DNA from: Scedosporium boydii
Taxonomy: Eukaryota > Ascomycota > Sordariomycetes > Microascales > Microascaceae
Length of the DNA: 64,000 nt
Direction of reading: 5' to 3'
NCBI GenBank assembly: GCA_002221725.1
Contig: NJFT01000048.1
Coordinates: 154,207 to 218,206, forward strand
Positions within the stretch are counted from its first letter, which is position 1; every line of letters starts with the position of its first letter. Shown here one piece after another: positions 32,128 through 42,930 of this stretch. The notes under the pieces are model-generated. The model was given only the letters and a program-made list of their open reading frames with translations, did no database searches and was not told the DNA's origin. A program made the translations under genes and the position numbers.

Positions 32128-35100
32128 GGTATTGTCGCGTTCGCGCTGCGAGGACCCACGATGCTGGCAGGATATCCGCGCAACCTAGGTGCGCTTGACC
32201 ATAGGAACTGGATCTCGACGTGTCCCAATTGTTGTACAAACGGCCTGGGTGGTGAGATTCAAAAAGGTGAGCGGGCGAGTTATTGGGCCGGCCAATGCAG
32301 CAGGGAAAGCTGGAGGTTGGTGGAGATTATTCGTTGGTCGTCCGCATTAAGGTGTAAGTCGGTCGCAGGAGAGTCGGCCTCAAGCTCGGGGTATAAGACT
32401 GGGGGAAAGCGAGGGTATTCCCACACTACACTCTCGGAAAAGACGAGAGAGAGTAGAATATTCGGGAATTGAAACAAGAAACGCAAGAACCCAACAACGG
32501 GATTTGGGATGGGGGCGAAGGGGGAAAGAAGAGGGGGGTAAGTGAGAAGCGGCCGGAAGTGGAGGATATAATAGAGAAACCTGGCAGAAGCTCCGTCGTA
32601 CAATGGAATGTGCGAATGTGGCTGTCGTTGGGGGCCGAGAGTCCAAGCTTTATTATTCCCCTCCTCCTCGTACAAAGAAAAAAATCGACTCGAGGAAATC
32701 GTTCGAGGTGCAGAAGAACAGTTGGTGGCTTGTCCAATTCGCTGAGCGGTGCCTGCAGAAGCAAGGGTGCTTGTTATCTTCCCGCCGCCTTTGGGAAAAG
32801 TGTAAAGGTGCAAATGCAGGACCGCACAGCGCGGTGTGTTCAACAACAGGACGAAGTAGCTCTGGCCAAAGAGAGGGACCGGAGAACTCGAGGATTGCCC
32901 AATTCGTTCAGTCGAAATCAGATGAGGGCAGAGAAGAGTGGGATATTGTCACCCATTTTGGGGGCCAGAAGCCAAGCTGGGGTCGGAGAGCTGTGAAAAA
33001 CTGGGCAAGACTGTTGGTCCATCCAAGACTTCAATGCACCGTTCCCGGCGAAAAGGGAATGTACTGATGCAGTGAGATGGGTTCAACCGGCCAGGCGCCT
33101 GACCGCAATTCAGCATTGGCTGGAAGGAAAATTGACTATGGAGATGTCACACATCCAGTCTAAGAGGAACGGGCATGGTGTGGGCGCTTGTCTGTACTTG
33201 CGGAGAAGTATGCTGGCGATAGACCCGTGCAGTAGTGAGTACCCTAGTGGAGAGTGCCTAGACTGACTATTGCTCTATGCGGCGATGGAGACGACGAACG
33301 GACAAGAGTGAGCGGCAACTGGAAGAGAAGTGCAGGGGGGGCTGGCACGCGGAAAGGAAGAGGGGGCATGGCGGGATCTGCAGGATGCCCACCCGTAGAA
33401 TCTACGTCTTACTGCACCTTCATCATGAGTAACCCATCCTTGCGCTCGCTTTCGCTGCCAACAAGAGAGCCGAAGGGCCCGGGCGTGCAGTTGGAAGATA
33501 ACTTGTGCGGAACGAGGTTTATCAGATAGAATGCTAGTTTATATGGATAAAAATGAATATAATGTTTAAATGTTTAAACAAGGAACGAGCAGGACGGCAG
33601 ATAGCGAGGTGAGCAGAGAAGCAAGTGTAGCGGCGGATGCATTAAGCCAACTGCAGCCGATGTATGTGCAGACAAATACAAGCACGAAGTAGATGAGCGA
33701 GGTCAAGGGTCGATGTACCAACATTGAGGGAAAACGCCACGGACACGACGAGACTCCGCTCTTGGTTCTCGATTCCTTGTTGTCAACGGTCAAGGGCAAG
33801 GAAGACCCCAGGTGAGGTGATTGATGTGGTGAGTCCCGCATGAAGCAGTGAACAAATCCCACAGCCATCAAATCAGAGGGCTCTTAGCAAGAACTCCACG
33901 GCATTCTACCTTTGGAGATGAAAGTACAACTGGTATTGTGCGCACGAAGTGGAGTCCGCACTCTGTGACTGGATCCTCGTACTTTTGCAGATTCACAGGG
34001 CCGAAGAAAAGAATCGTGTTGGTCCAAAGTGGAGAGGAGAGAGGGGGCCAAAAAGTGACGAGCCGGAAGATGGGCAGATCGGAAAATCAGCGGTCCAGCG
34101 AATGGCGGGCCAGATGTAGAGAGTCGAGCCTCCTCTGGCTCTGATTTGGGGGCTGTCAAGGTTCTGGTTCTGTGATGTGATTCGGGGGCCCACCAGCGTT
34201 GCAATCTACGGGCGGCAAGATGCAGGACGTGATTCGCCAGGGTCCGAGTGTGGAAAGGTGTGCTCAACCGTGCATCACTGCATCCCCCGGTTCCACTCCA
34301 GACTGATCCGGGCGGCGGACGCTGCACTGAAGAGCTCATAGGGTTCTTTATGCTCTGGTGAAGTCGTCGTGTCCTCCAGTCCTTGAGCTCTGTGAAAAGC
34401 TGTGCTCAATCCCGTCGAATTCCTCCGTGTGCCGAGACCCTGGCGAGGTGCGAAGGTCAGCTTTTGCCGTATTATTCCCTCCCAACCACAGGTATACCAC
34501 CCCTTGTGCCCGATAGAGTCGTACTTAGAGTCTCGAAGGTCGGTCATCAATCACATCCATCTGCGAGCATCGTACGAAGTATGTCCGCTAGGCTCAAGAT
34601 CTGTATGATTATCGACAAAAATTCCTACTCATTCGTACCTTTCGAATTCGGTCTCTTGCCCTGCGCTTGATTAGCTTGGCACGCCCAACCACCGCGGAGA
34701 ATCAGCTTCGTCGTATTCCATGAAGCAGGAGTTCATATCCGCAGCCGCCGTCGAGGATGAGATCACCATTTTGCTCAATGGCGGTTCATGGGTTCCTCAG
34801 CTCTTGTCATGGCCCACCGGCTTGGCGTAATAGATACTTAGACAATTAACGGAAGTTCGGCATGGCAGAAGCTCAGACCCGATTGAAGATGATCGATAAT
34901 AATACTCTCAAGTCTCAATTAATACTTGAGGTTGTTGCTAGAAATTCCGACGAGGTCCTGTCTCCTTTTACAGACCGTCATCGCGACTGCTCCCTCAAAT
35001 CATCAATCGTCAACTTTCTTGCAAATGTCGACACCTGCAAGAGGTAATCATCAGCGCAGCCTATGAAGAGTCGTTTCTCTTCCTAGTGTAGATTAATACT

Positions 35101-35551
35101 CGCATAGCCCGGGCAACAACGCTTCTATTATGTCACAGTGTTTGAAAAAAAAAATATATATATATATATATAAATAAATAAAAAATAAAAACAATGATGA
35201 TAATTCTTTTTATATAAATATTATTATTTATTCTGATAATGTGCTACTTTCGTCGTTAGTTAAAGCAGAAAGCAGCAACAAACATATCTCGATCAGCCTC
35301 GCATCACTCAAACCGTGATTGGCCATCTTCTATTTTGAGACCCCCACTTCCCACAAGGCTGGTTTGACTTTCAGGTTGGAAAATTCAAACCAGCAACAGA
35401 ACAGCTTTGTCCCTTACAAAGATCCTAAGCCTGCAGACCTGCAGACCTCACGTGTCTCTTTATAACCGCAACATCGACCTGTATACTCGATTTTATATCA
35501 AATCGCAGTCCAATCGCTACAGGCATCTCCGCAACACTCAAGCCACCCGAG
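32128..35551. other. Large intergenic region
   Basis: About 3.4 kb between the ferric reductase (-) and Rrp43 (+) genes. Overlapping short frames only. An AT-rich microsatellite lies at 35144-35240. No gene was recognised, though an unannotated non-coding transcript cannot be excluded. Confidence 0.45.
35144..35240. repeat. AT-rich low-complexity block with (AT)n run
   Basis: An A run is followed by about nine AT dinucleotides (35154-35172), then TAAA and TTAT-type repeats to about 35240. It stands out from the surrounding GC-balanced sequence. Confidence 0.85.
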
Positions 35552-36559
35552 ATGACATCCGAAGCCCCTCAGGGCTTGCCGCGAGCCACCTTCGCGAAGC
35601 TCTCCCCACATCCCTACCTCCTCGCCAACCTCGAACCATCAAATAAAGAAAGGGCTCCCGCTCGAAGCAATGGCCGTGCCCCATGGGCCGCCCGCCCTCC
35701 CACCGTAAACAACTCCAGTCTCAACCATGCTCAAGGGAGCTCGCTGGTCCGCATCGGCGACACCACGGTCATCTGCGGTGTGCGGGGCGAGACGATCTTG
35801 ACTTCCGATATCCCGAATTTCAGGCCTTCAAACCGAACCACCGAATTGATGGATTACGATTTATTAGTGCCCAATCTCGAGCTCGCTACAGGTTGCTCGC
35901 CCCAGTTCCTGCCTGGCCAACCTCCGACTACTTTGGCGCAAACGCTTAGCACGCGTGTCTACTCGTTATTACATGCGTCCAACCTCATCAACCCAGACGA
36001 TCTCCGAATTTGGTACAAATCCCCCTTGGTGGACGAAGATCAAGAAATGTCCGACGACGGGGAAGACGACGGCGGCGAGGAGAAGGCGAGGGTTATGGCA
36101 TATTGGGTGCTCTACATCGACATGTTCTTCATCTCCTTCGACGGAAACCCATTCGACGCCGCATGGGCAGCCATCGTAGCCGCCCTGCGCAACACCAGTC
36201 TCCCCCAAGCCCGCTGGGACCCCGACCGAGAGATGATTATCTGCTCGAGGAAGGACCCCAAGCCGCTGGCCATCAACACTCTACCCATCGCCTGCACCGC
36301 CGCAATTTTCACCGGGACGGATACGGATAGGCCGGGGGACGGCAAGTACTGGCTTCTTCTGGACCCCGATAAGCTGGAGGAGAGTCTTTGCGACGAGACG
36401 CTTACCGTTGTGGTGGACCGGAGTGAGGGGGATACCAAGATACTGAGTGTTGCGAAGCATGGAGGCACGGTTGCCAGTCCACAGCTATTACGTGGATTCA
36501 TTACGGTTGCGGAGAAACGGTGGGATGAGTTTCAGTCTGCCATGAAGACGTCTTCTTGA
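35552..36559 (+). CDS. rrp43: Exosome complex subunit Rrp43 (RNase PH-like)
   Basis: Core ring subunit of the RNA exosome, acting in nucleus and cytoplasm in rRNA processing and RNA decay. Single exon, 335 residues. The RNase PH fold shows in SSLVRIGDTTVICGVRGE near residue 63, LSTRVYSLLHASNLINPDDLRI in the middle and VVVDRSEGDTKILSVAKHGG near the C-terminus. The acidic loop DEDQEMSDDGEDDGGEE interrupts the domain, as in other fungal copies. The N-terminal FAKLSPHPYLLANLE is the usual Rrp43/OIP2 start. Eukaryotic ring subunits lack phosphorolytic residues, so a structural role is expected. It could be confused with Rrp42 or Rrp45; the first domain and length fit Rrp43 best. Confidence 0.88.
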   Translation: MTSEAPQGLPRATFAKLSPHPYLLANLEPSNKERAPARSNGRAPWAARPPTVNNSSLNHAQGSSLVRIGDTTVICGVRGETILTSDIPNFRPSNRTTELMDYDLLVPNLELATGCSPQFLPGQPPTTLAQTLSTRVYSLLHASNLINPDDLRIWYKSPLVDEDQEMSDDGEDDGGEEKARVMAYWVLYIDMFFISFDGNPFDAAWAAIVAALRNTSLPQARWDPDREMIICSRKDPKPLAINTLPIACTAAIFTGTDTDRPGDGKYWLLLDPDKLEESLCDETLTVVVDRSEGDTKILSVAKHGGTVASPQLLRGFITVAEKRWDEFQSAMKTSS

Positions 36560-37622
36560 TACCCGGATAGAGTTGGCCAATAAAAGTTATGAGTTTCACT
36601 ACGTTCTCCCTCGTCTTCTTGATCTTGTGTCTGTTTATAGACCTCCGTGCTGGAGGGGAGATTGCATTGTCTGGTAAAGGCGACCTTGGGCAACGAAAGA
36701 ATTCGGTTTGTACAATCGAAGGATTCAATAATCGCTATGGTCAGGTTCCGACGAATGTTTCCCTCACTTGTTATGCCTCAGCCAGGAGAAAAAAAGGAGC
36801 ACAGAAGTCCAGGGCTCGTTTCGAACCGATGACCTCTCCGAGGTCCTTCACCCAACCGAAAAACATCTCCAGCCTCAAAATCACAACCTCAACAGAGCGC
36901 CCTGGCGAGGGATTCCCTAGGGAAACGATGGGGAAGAGGGTCTATAGACAAAATCTACGAAGTAGCAAAAAAGAATTCCCACTTCTCCCTCCCCAATTCC
37001 AAACTTCCCTTGCCCAATTCCCAGATTTCCTCCACGTCTCATGGTTTGACCAGACCGGGTTCCACGCCGGCGCCTTGCGGAAGCAGTTTGTAAGCAGTGC
37101 GTCACCGCTCGACCACTTGAGCTTCCATGAGACGGTGAGAAATCCAGGCCGAGTTTCAATATATAACACATACGCAGCCGACCTCCAAAGAAAAAAATTC
37201 TCCGACATGACATGTATCAACCATTCGAACCACTCTTTCAGGCGTTATTCTAGAGCAGTAGATACTGGCAGACAAGAAAAATCTTCATCTACCGCTCAAG
37301 TAACCAAACATCTAGTGAAAGACGGTTTGTTTGCAGCCCGGGACGCAGCGAGATATTCGCGCCCGAGAGACTTGACTTGAGCGGATGAAAGACATGTTGC
37401 GAGTCGAAATTTTGGCCAGAAACAAATGTGTGCCACAGAAATACTCTTTTCTCCAAGCTTAGCGCACAGACCATTTCAGACACTTGGTGAAAATTGCCGA
37501 AGTTTAGCCCTGTTTCCTGCCTTTTCTTCTCCACCACAACTTAATATTTCATCACCAACTTCTCCTCTTCCCCATTCTTGTAGCCTGCCTGCAAACGTCT
37601 TCAGAAAGAGTGTGTTGCAATC
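36560..37622. other. Intergenic region between Rrp43 and Mrs6 genes
   Basis: Contains a 263-codon open frame (36589-37380, +) that begins 29 bases after the Rrp43 stop and has a hydrophobic start. It has no recognised domain and is discussed as a finding. No tRNA was found despite a TTCGAA-containing stretch at about 36815-36830. Confidence 0.4.
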
Positions 37623-39433
37623 ATGGAGTCCCTATCAGAGACGTCCTGGGACGTTGTCATCTGTGGGACGGGGCTCCAGCAGGCCCTGCTAGCGCTGTAA
37701 GTTTTTAGTCAACCCTCATTTGCGATCTCGTTGCCTTTCATTGTTCTTCAAAGCACAATCTGACCATCCCAGCTCACTTTGTGACTAAAACAACCCCCAA
37801 AAGTGCCCTTTCCCGTTCCAACAAGAAGGTTCTCCATATAGACCCCAACGAGTACTACGGCGGCCCTGACGCCGCCCTGAGTCTCCAAGAGGTCTCCCGC
37901 TGGGTAGATGACCACGCCTCCTCGTCAGAACAGGACGGCATCTTCAAATCAGCGTCTATCACAAAGGCCCTGGAATCGGAAAGCTTGCCCTCTCGAGCCT
38001 ATTCCCTCTCCCTCTCGCCTCAGATTATACACGCCCGCTCCGCGCTGCTCTCGCAGCTCGTGTCGTCGCGCGCCTACCGCCAGCTCGAGTTCCTCGCCGT
38101 CGGATCCTTCTTCATCTATGAGCCTGCCACGGGAGACGATGCGAAGCCATTGCTGACGCGGATCCCCTCGACGAGAGAGGCCGTGTTCTCGAGCTCGGCG
38201 ATTAAACCGAAGGCGAAGCGGGCTTTGATGAAGTTTCTCAAGTTCGTGCTGGACTATGAGGGTGAGCCGCAGTCTGAGCTGTGGAAGGCAAGGGCGGACG
38301 AGCCGTTGGAGAGCTTTCTCGAGTCCGAGTTTAAACTTGACCCGGCGCTCCGTGCTTACGTCGTCACCCTCACTCTGAGCCAAAGCGGGAAGATCTCGGT
38401 CAAGGACGGCTTGTCCATCATCCACCGCCACCTCAGTTCTATGGGCGTGTACGGACCGGGCTTCGCGGCTCTTTACCCCAAATGGGGTGGAACGTCGGAG
38501 ATTGCACAGGTCGCTTGCCGCGCTGGTGCTGTCGGCGGCGGAGTCTACATGCTCGGCACGGGCATCAAGGCGCTGCGACAAGTGCCTGCAGAGGAGAACG
38601 ATGGCGCGACCCTCGAGATCGAACTTGACAATGACATCACTGTCAAAGCTCGCTCGCTAGTCCGTGGTTGCGGTGAGATACCCGCTGCCGAAACGACTGT
38701 AAGCAGGTTGGTCGCCATCATCGGTTCACCCCTCAGGTCGCTCTTCGAGGCCGTGGTGGAGGGATCGCCCACGCCTACTGTCTCTGCCATTGCTTTTCCG
38801 AAGGGATCGTTAGATGGTGCCTCGGACTATCCAATCTACGTCATGGCTCACTCCAGTGATACTGGAGAGTGTCCGTCCGGACAAAGTAAGTTTATACCTC
38901 TTTTCCTCTTTTAAATTCTTTTCTCCTTGAAGTGTTATGATGATCCTCTTTTTTTGAATACTTATCTACGTTGTCTGAGCTTCGCGTTGAAGACAACATC
39001 CTCTGACAACCTGACGCACTTGAATTTACCCTATTCCCATTATTTCTTCTTCACTATCATGTGGAATATAAGCTAACCCGAACCTTCTCAAGGCATCCTC
39101 CATCTCACCACCCTCTCCTCTCCCAACTCTCAACAAATACTCTCCAACGCTCTCTCGGCCGTCATCACGGCCCTCTCTGCAGAAGGAGAAGAGCCCCCCA
39201 AGCGTCTCTATCAGTTCTCCTACGAACAATCCCAAAGTTCCCCAGACCTCTCCGTCGACGGAACGATCATCACCCTTCCCTCTCCTCGTCTGGATCTTGC
39301 GTTTGATGACGCGTCTCTCGATCCTATCCGCGAGACGTGGGACGCTGTGAATCGGATTTTGGGCGAGGGTGATCCGGGTGATTACATGACGTTTGAGGAT
39401 AGGGAGGGCGTGGATGAGGATGATGAGTTGTAA
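37623..39433 (+). CDS. mrs6: Rab escort protein (Rab geranylgeranyltransferase component A, Mrs6)
   Basis: Presents newly made Rab GTPases to geranylgeranyltransferase II and delivers them to membranes. Three exons with introns 37697-37803 and 38886-39092 give 498 residues. The GDI/REP signature is clear: WDVVICGTGLQQALLALALSR, then KKVLHIDPNEYYGG (split by the first intron), and LYPKWGGTSEIAQVACRAGAVGGGVYMLGTGI in the second conserved region. The family members GDI and REP share these blocks; the insert length and the acidic C-terminus (DREGVDEDDEL) without a GDI-type tail favour REP. The second acceptor was chosen after a branch-like GCTAACCC. It is shorter than yeast Mrs6 but in the range of filamentous-fungal copies. 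Confidence 0.9.
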
Positions 39434-39944
39434 CATCGTATATTCTTCGTAGCTGTAATTTGAGTGCGGCCGGTGGTTCTGATTCATGCGCAAGGTTAAA
39501 TAAGGAATATGAGAGTATAGCAAACATTCAATGTCATTACGCGAATCAATGAGAATGAACGAGACCGTGTTGGTTGATGAAAAGTAAAAAACCACTTTAT
39601 TGAAACTCCCCATTTAAATCACTCTGTCCTCATCATAACAACCTTGATTCCCTCGCCTGGCAACGCCAAACTTGAATTCCACCATGTTCAAATCACAAAG
39701 ATTCGATGGAACTAAACAAACGAAAACGAAAAAAACCGTCTAACCATCTTGAAACCTTTGCCCGAAATGATCCTCACTCTCTTTCCTCTATGTCCATAAG
39801 ACCTCTCCTAGTATTCCCGAACGCCCTTGAACAAACCAAATGCTGAAACGTCGAATCAAGCTCTTAACCCCCAGAACAACTTGAAAATGAAGAAACTCAA
39901 AGGAAAGGAAAAACCATCTCTCCTCAAAAAGAAGAACCACCTTT
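39434..39944. other. Convergent intergenic region
   Basis: 3' flanks of the Mrs6 (+) and Rec8 (-) genes, A-rich near 39715-39735. Nothing else was seen. Confidence 0.5.
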
Positions 39945-42273
39945 TCAGACATCATCTCCCTCCTCACCCGCCTTCTCCTTCTCTGGAACCTCGACAACAC
40001 GCTCCACACGCTCCTCCTCCGCCTCCGCCGCAACCCCATCAACCCCAATCTCGATCCTCCCAAACGGCTTCCAAGGCAAACCCTCCTGCCTCACAGCAAC
40101 CTCCCTCCTCGTCGCCAAAACCAACGCATGATAAAACGCCTGCGCAGCCACCTCCCGCCCATGCGTGGCTGGATCGGCCAACTCGTCGAAATCAACCCAC
40201 TTGCGTCCGCCCTTGGCCTCATCCGCGCGACCGGACACTTTAACGCGCTTGACGACGTAGGCTAGGAAATCTTGGCCGGCCTGGTCGACGGCCCTTCGCA
40301 TCTGCGACTCGTTCATGGAGGCGAACTCTCCAAAAGATGACGATTCGCGACCGCTGTGAGCGTAACTGTTGTCGTGATGACCGGGGAAGAAGTCGTCCGA
40401 GGGGAGGTGGGGATCACTGAAGCGCTCAATGTCCGGGAGGGCGCTGCCGCGACCTACGAGGGGACTGCCGCTGACTTGGCGGCTTCGCCGACCTGTACCT
40501 GTGATGCTCTTTACGGCCGAACCGGGAACGGAACCCTGGCGGGACCAGGGCACGCCAGAGGATGAACGGGGCTCGGCGAGACTCTGGGCTCGTCTACCGA
40601 CTTCGGAAAGAATGTCGTCGCCCTCGACGGGCAGCTGGATCTCGTCGCCGAGGGGTTGCTCCTGATAAGCATCCGTCTTCTGCTTCACCCTGCGACCCTG
40701 CTCCTCTCCCTCTTCAGAAAATGCCTCCGATGCAGATCGTCGACGACGGCGGCCATTCTCCGATTCGGGCGATCGAAGGTGCTCAATGCTCGGAACGCCA
40801 AACACGGTATTTCGCAGTGCGTCTCCAGCAAAGAACTCGGCCAGAGGATGCTGAATACCAACAACTCCTAGATCCCGACCAACATCGGCAATGCCAGTTC
40901 CAAACGTGACAAGGAAGGCATTCTTCTTCGCTCGCACTGCACGCGTCTCTTGGGTTCGATAAGCTTCAGCTTCAGCCCTCTCGACATAGGTGGATCCCAT
41001 GCTTTTGTACTCAGCATCGTCGATCTGGGGAGGCGCTATATCGATGAAGGCACGTGCACCAGGAAGGCGACGACGGGGCCCTCGGGGAGCGGCTGATTTG
41101 CGCGGGCTGGAAGCTTTTGCGGCCTGTTGCTCCTTCTCTCTCTGCTCTTGGGTTTGAAAAGCTTCCGCGTCGGGAAGCGGCTCCTCAACCATCATGGCAT
41201 CCAAATCAGTAGGGACTGTCGTGGCTTGTGCACGCGGCTCTGGCTCTTCGATCCGAATCTGCATCTCCTCTAGCTCGGCGATACCAGGAATTTGTGAATC
41301 CGGACCAGGCAGGGGTGGGAGCTCGAGTTCGCCGAGCTCGATTAGATTGCCGTCAGCATCAACCTCAAACCCAAACCCTCCCTCAACGGGAAGCAATGCG
41401 TCGTCGTCACTAAAAGGGACACCACCTGTTCCAACTAGCGACTTCGGGCCGGCACTGCCTGGTCCCTTCAAAGGCGTGGGAAGCTGCTGGCTGCTCTGAC
41501 CTGACTGAAGGAAATCGAATCGGAGAGAATCAGATGACAAAGAGCCAAAGCTCCCATCGAGGGGGCTGAGTTGCGAAAACATCATGGACGAGCCTTGGCT
41601 TCCGCTTCCGTGTGTACGCAAGAAGTCCTCTATGTCTTCAAAGGCCGCAAGATCGACCTTGGGCATTGCAATGTTGTCAATGTTGAAGTGAGGGTCATCA
41701 GGAATGACATTCTGGCCACGTCTTGTATGTTGGAATGCAGTTAGACACATACTCACATTGTTCCATGGATAAATTTGAAAGAAGTAGGAATTACTTACGG
41801 CGCCTTCCCTGCCTTGGGATCCGTCGCATTCATGGCCCCAAACTGGATATCCAGCGCCGCCATAGCAGAACGCATCTTCACGGCATCGTCAAGTACATAT
41901 CGGCACTGCTCAGAGTACACGCGCGAAACTCCGTACAAGAGGTTGCTTTGAAGACGGAGCGCGAGTGGGGCGCCGGGGTCGATGATCTTTTCGCAAGCCT
42001 TCTTGATCTGGACGGCCTTGATGGCCTTGCGGGAGATGCCTTTGGTTGCGCCGCGGCGGCCGATAGTTGCGACGCACCTAGAATGAGAGGAAATGGAATT
42101 AGCTAGCTATTCTATCCTGGGTGCTCTTCATAGGGGCGGGAGGATACCAGATGGTGGCTACGCCATATTGGCGGCTGGTCAGAACTGGGCGGGAGTGTCA
42201 GTAGATCGGCCTCCGAGACGCTGGTGAACGTGACAGGATCTGGGGTATGCGAACTATCGTGACTGTAGAACAT
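39945..42273 (-). CDS. rec8: Meiotic cohesin subunit Rec8 (alpha-kleisin)
   Basis: Kleisin that closes the SMC1-SMC3 ring in meiosis and holds sister centromeres through meiosis I. Four exons with introns 42185-42254, 42078-42147 and 41722-41798 give 703 residues. The 19-bp first exon MFYSHD plus ILTSRQYGVATIW forms the Rec8-type N-terminus. Mitotic Rad21 starts MFYSE and lacks this HD-IL-TSRQ-YG pattern. The following APLALRLQSNLLYGVSRVYSEQC block is the Rad21/Rec8 N-terminal domain. The middle is long, acidic and Ser-rich with likely phosphorylation and separase regions. The C-terminal ~90 residues (FDELADPATHGREVAAQAFYHALVLATRREV) are the winged-helix SMC1-binding domain. The first donor is GTTCGC, a weak match, but no other join restores the conserved start. 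Confidence 0.9.
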
Positions 42274-42930
42274 GGTGCACTCGCGCGAATATCGATATCT
42301 GATGGCTTCCTCCCCTGCACTAATCTAAGGATGGGCTGGCCAGAGACCAGACGTCGAACTTGGTGGGCTTTCGTAAAGGCTTTATCGAGCGTAGTGAATT
42401 CTCTGTCGATAAGAATTGACAGTGGCTGTGACAACTTGAATCCCCAGCCTAGTACGGGTCGGGCAATGTGTCGGGGCAAAGGAATTGTGGTGAAGAGCGC
42501 CTCGTCTGCCGAAATGAGGAGTTGATGGTGATGTTTTGACAGCGACCATCTCGAGTTCGCGTCTACCATGACGCGACGCAAGATGAAAACGGAGGAAGGA
42601 AGCTCTCTCTAGGTGCCATGGTGAACGGAAGGAGCGGTCATGGTGACCACTCCATCGCTCCTTCCGTCTCGTTTTCGCCGACTTGATACCAAGACATACA
42701 AGACACGAGGCGTGAAGCTATGGTCAGAACACATTAGCCCCTGGTGTCAAAGTCCAAGAATGCCCATCATGATCCAGTCACAGATCAATGGCTTCACCGT
42801 CCGGCAGCATAAACGTAGAGCTATTACTATCATCTATGAACACCCTAAACACCAAGCCCGGTTGGTCTACCCCAAGACTCAGCACAAAAGCCTCCCTATA
42901 TCCTATATGCCAATTCCGTCCATACATTAG
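42274..42930. other. Intergenic region between two minus-strand genes
   Basis: Promoter and 5' flank of Rec8 and 3' flank of choline kinase. Two imperfect inverted copies of a GGAAGGAGCGGTCATGG-like segment occur near 42600-42670. No gene was recognised. Confidence 0.45.

Noticed and set aside
36780..36880. tRNA-like stretch with TTCGAA on either strand
   Set aside because: No T-arm stem or acceptor stem pairs around the loop in either orientation.
37949..38581. 210-codon minus-strand frame opposite mrs6
   Set aside because: Antisense shadow with Arg/Leu/Glu-biased composition, lying over conserved REP motifs.
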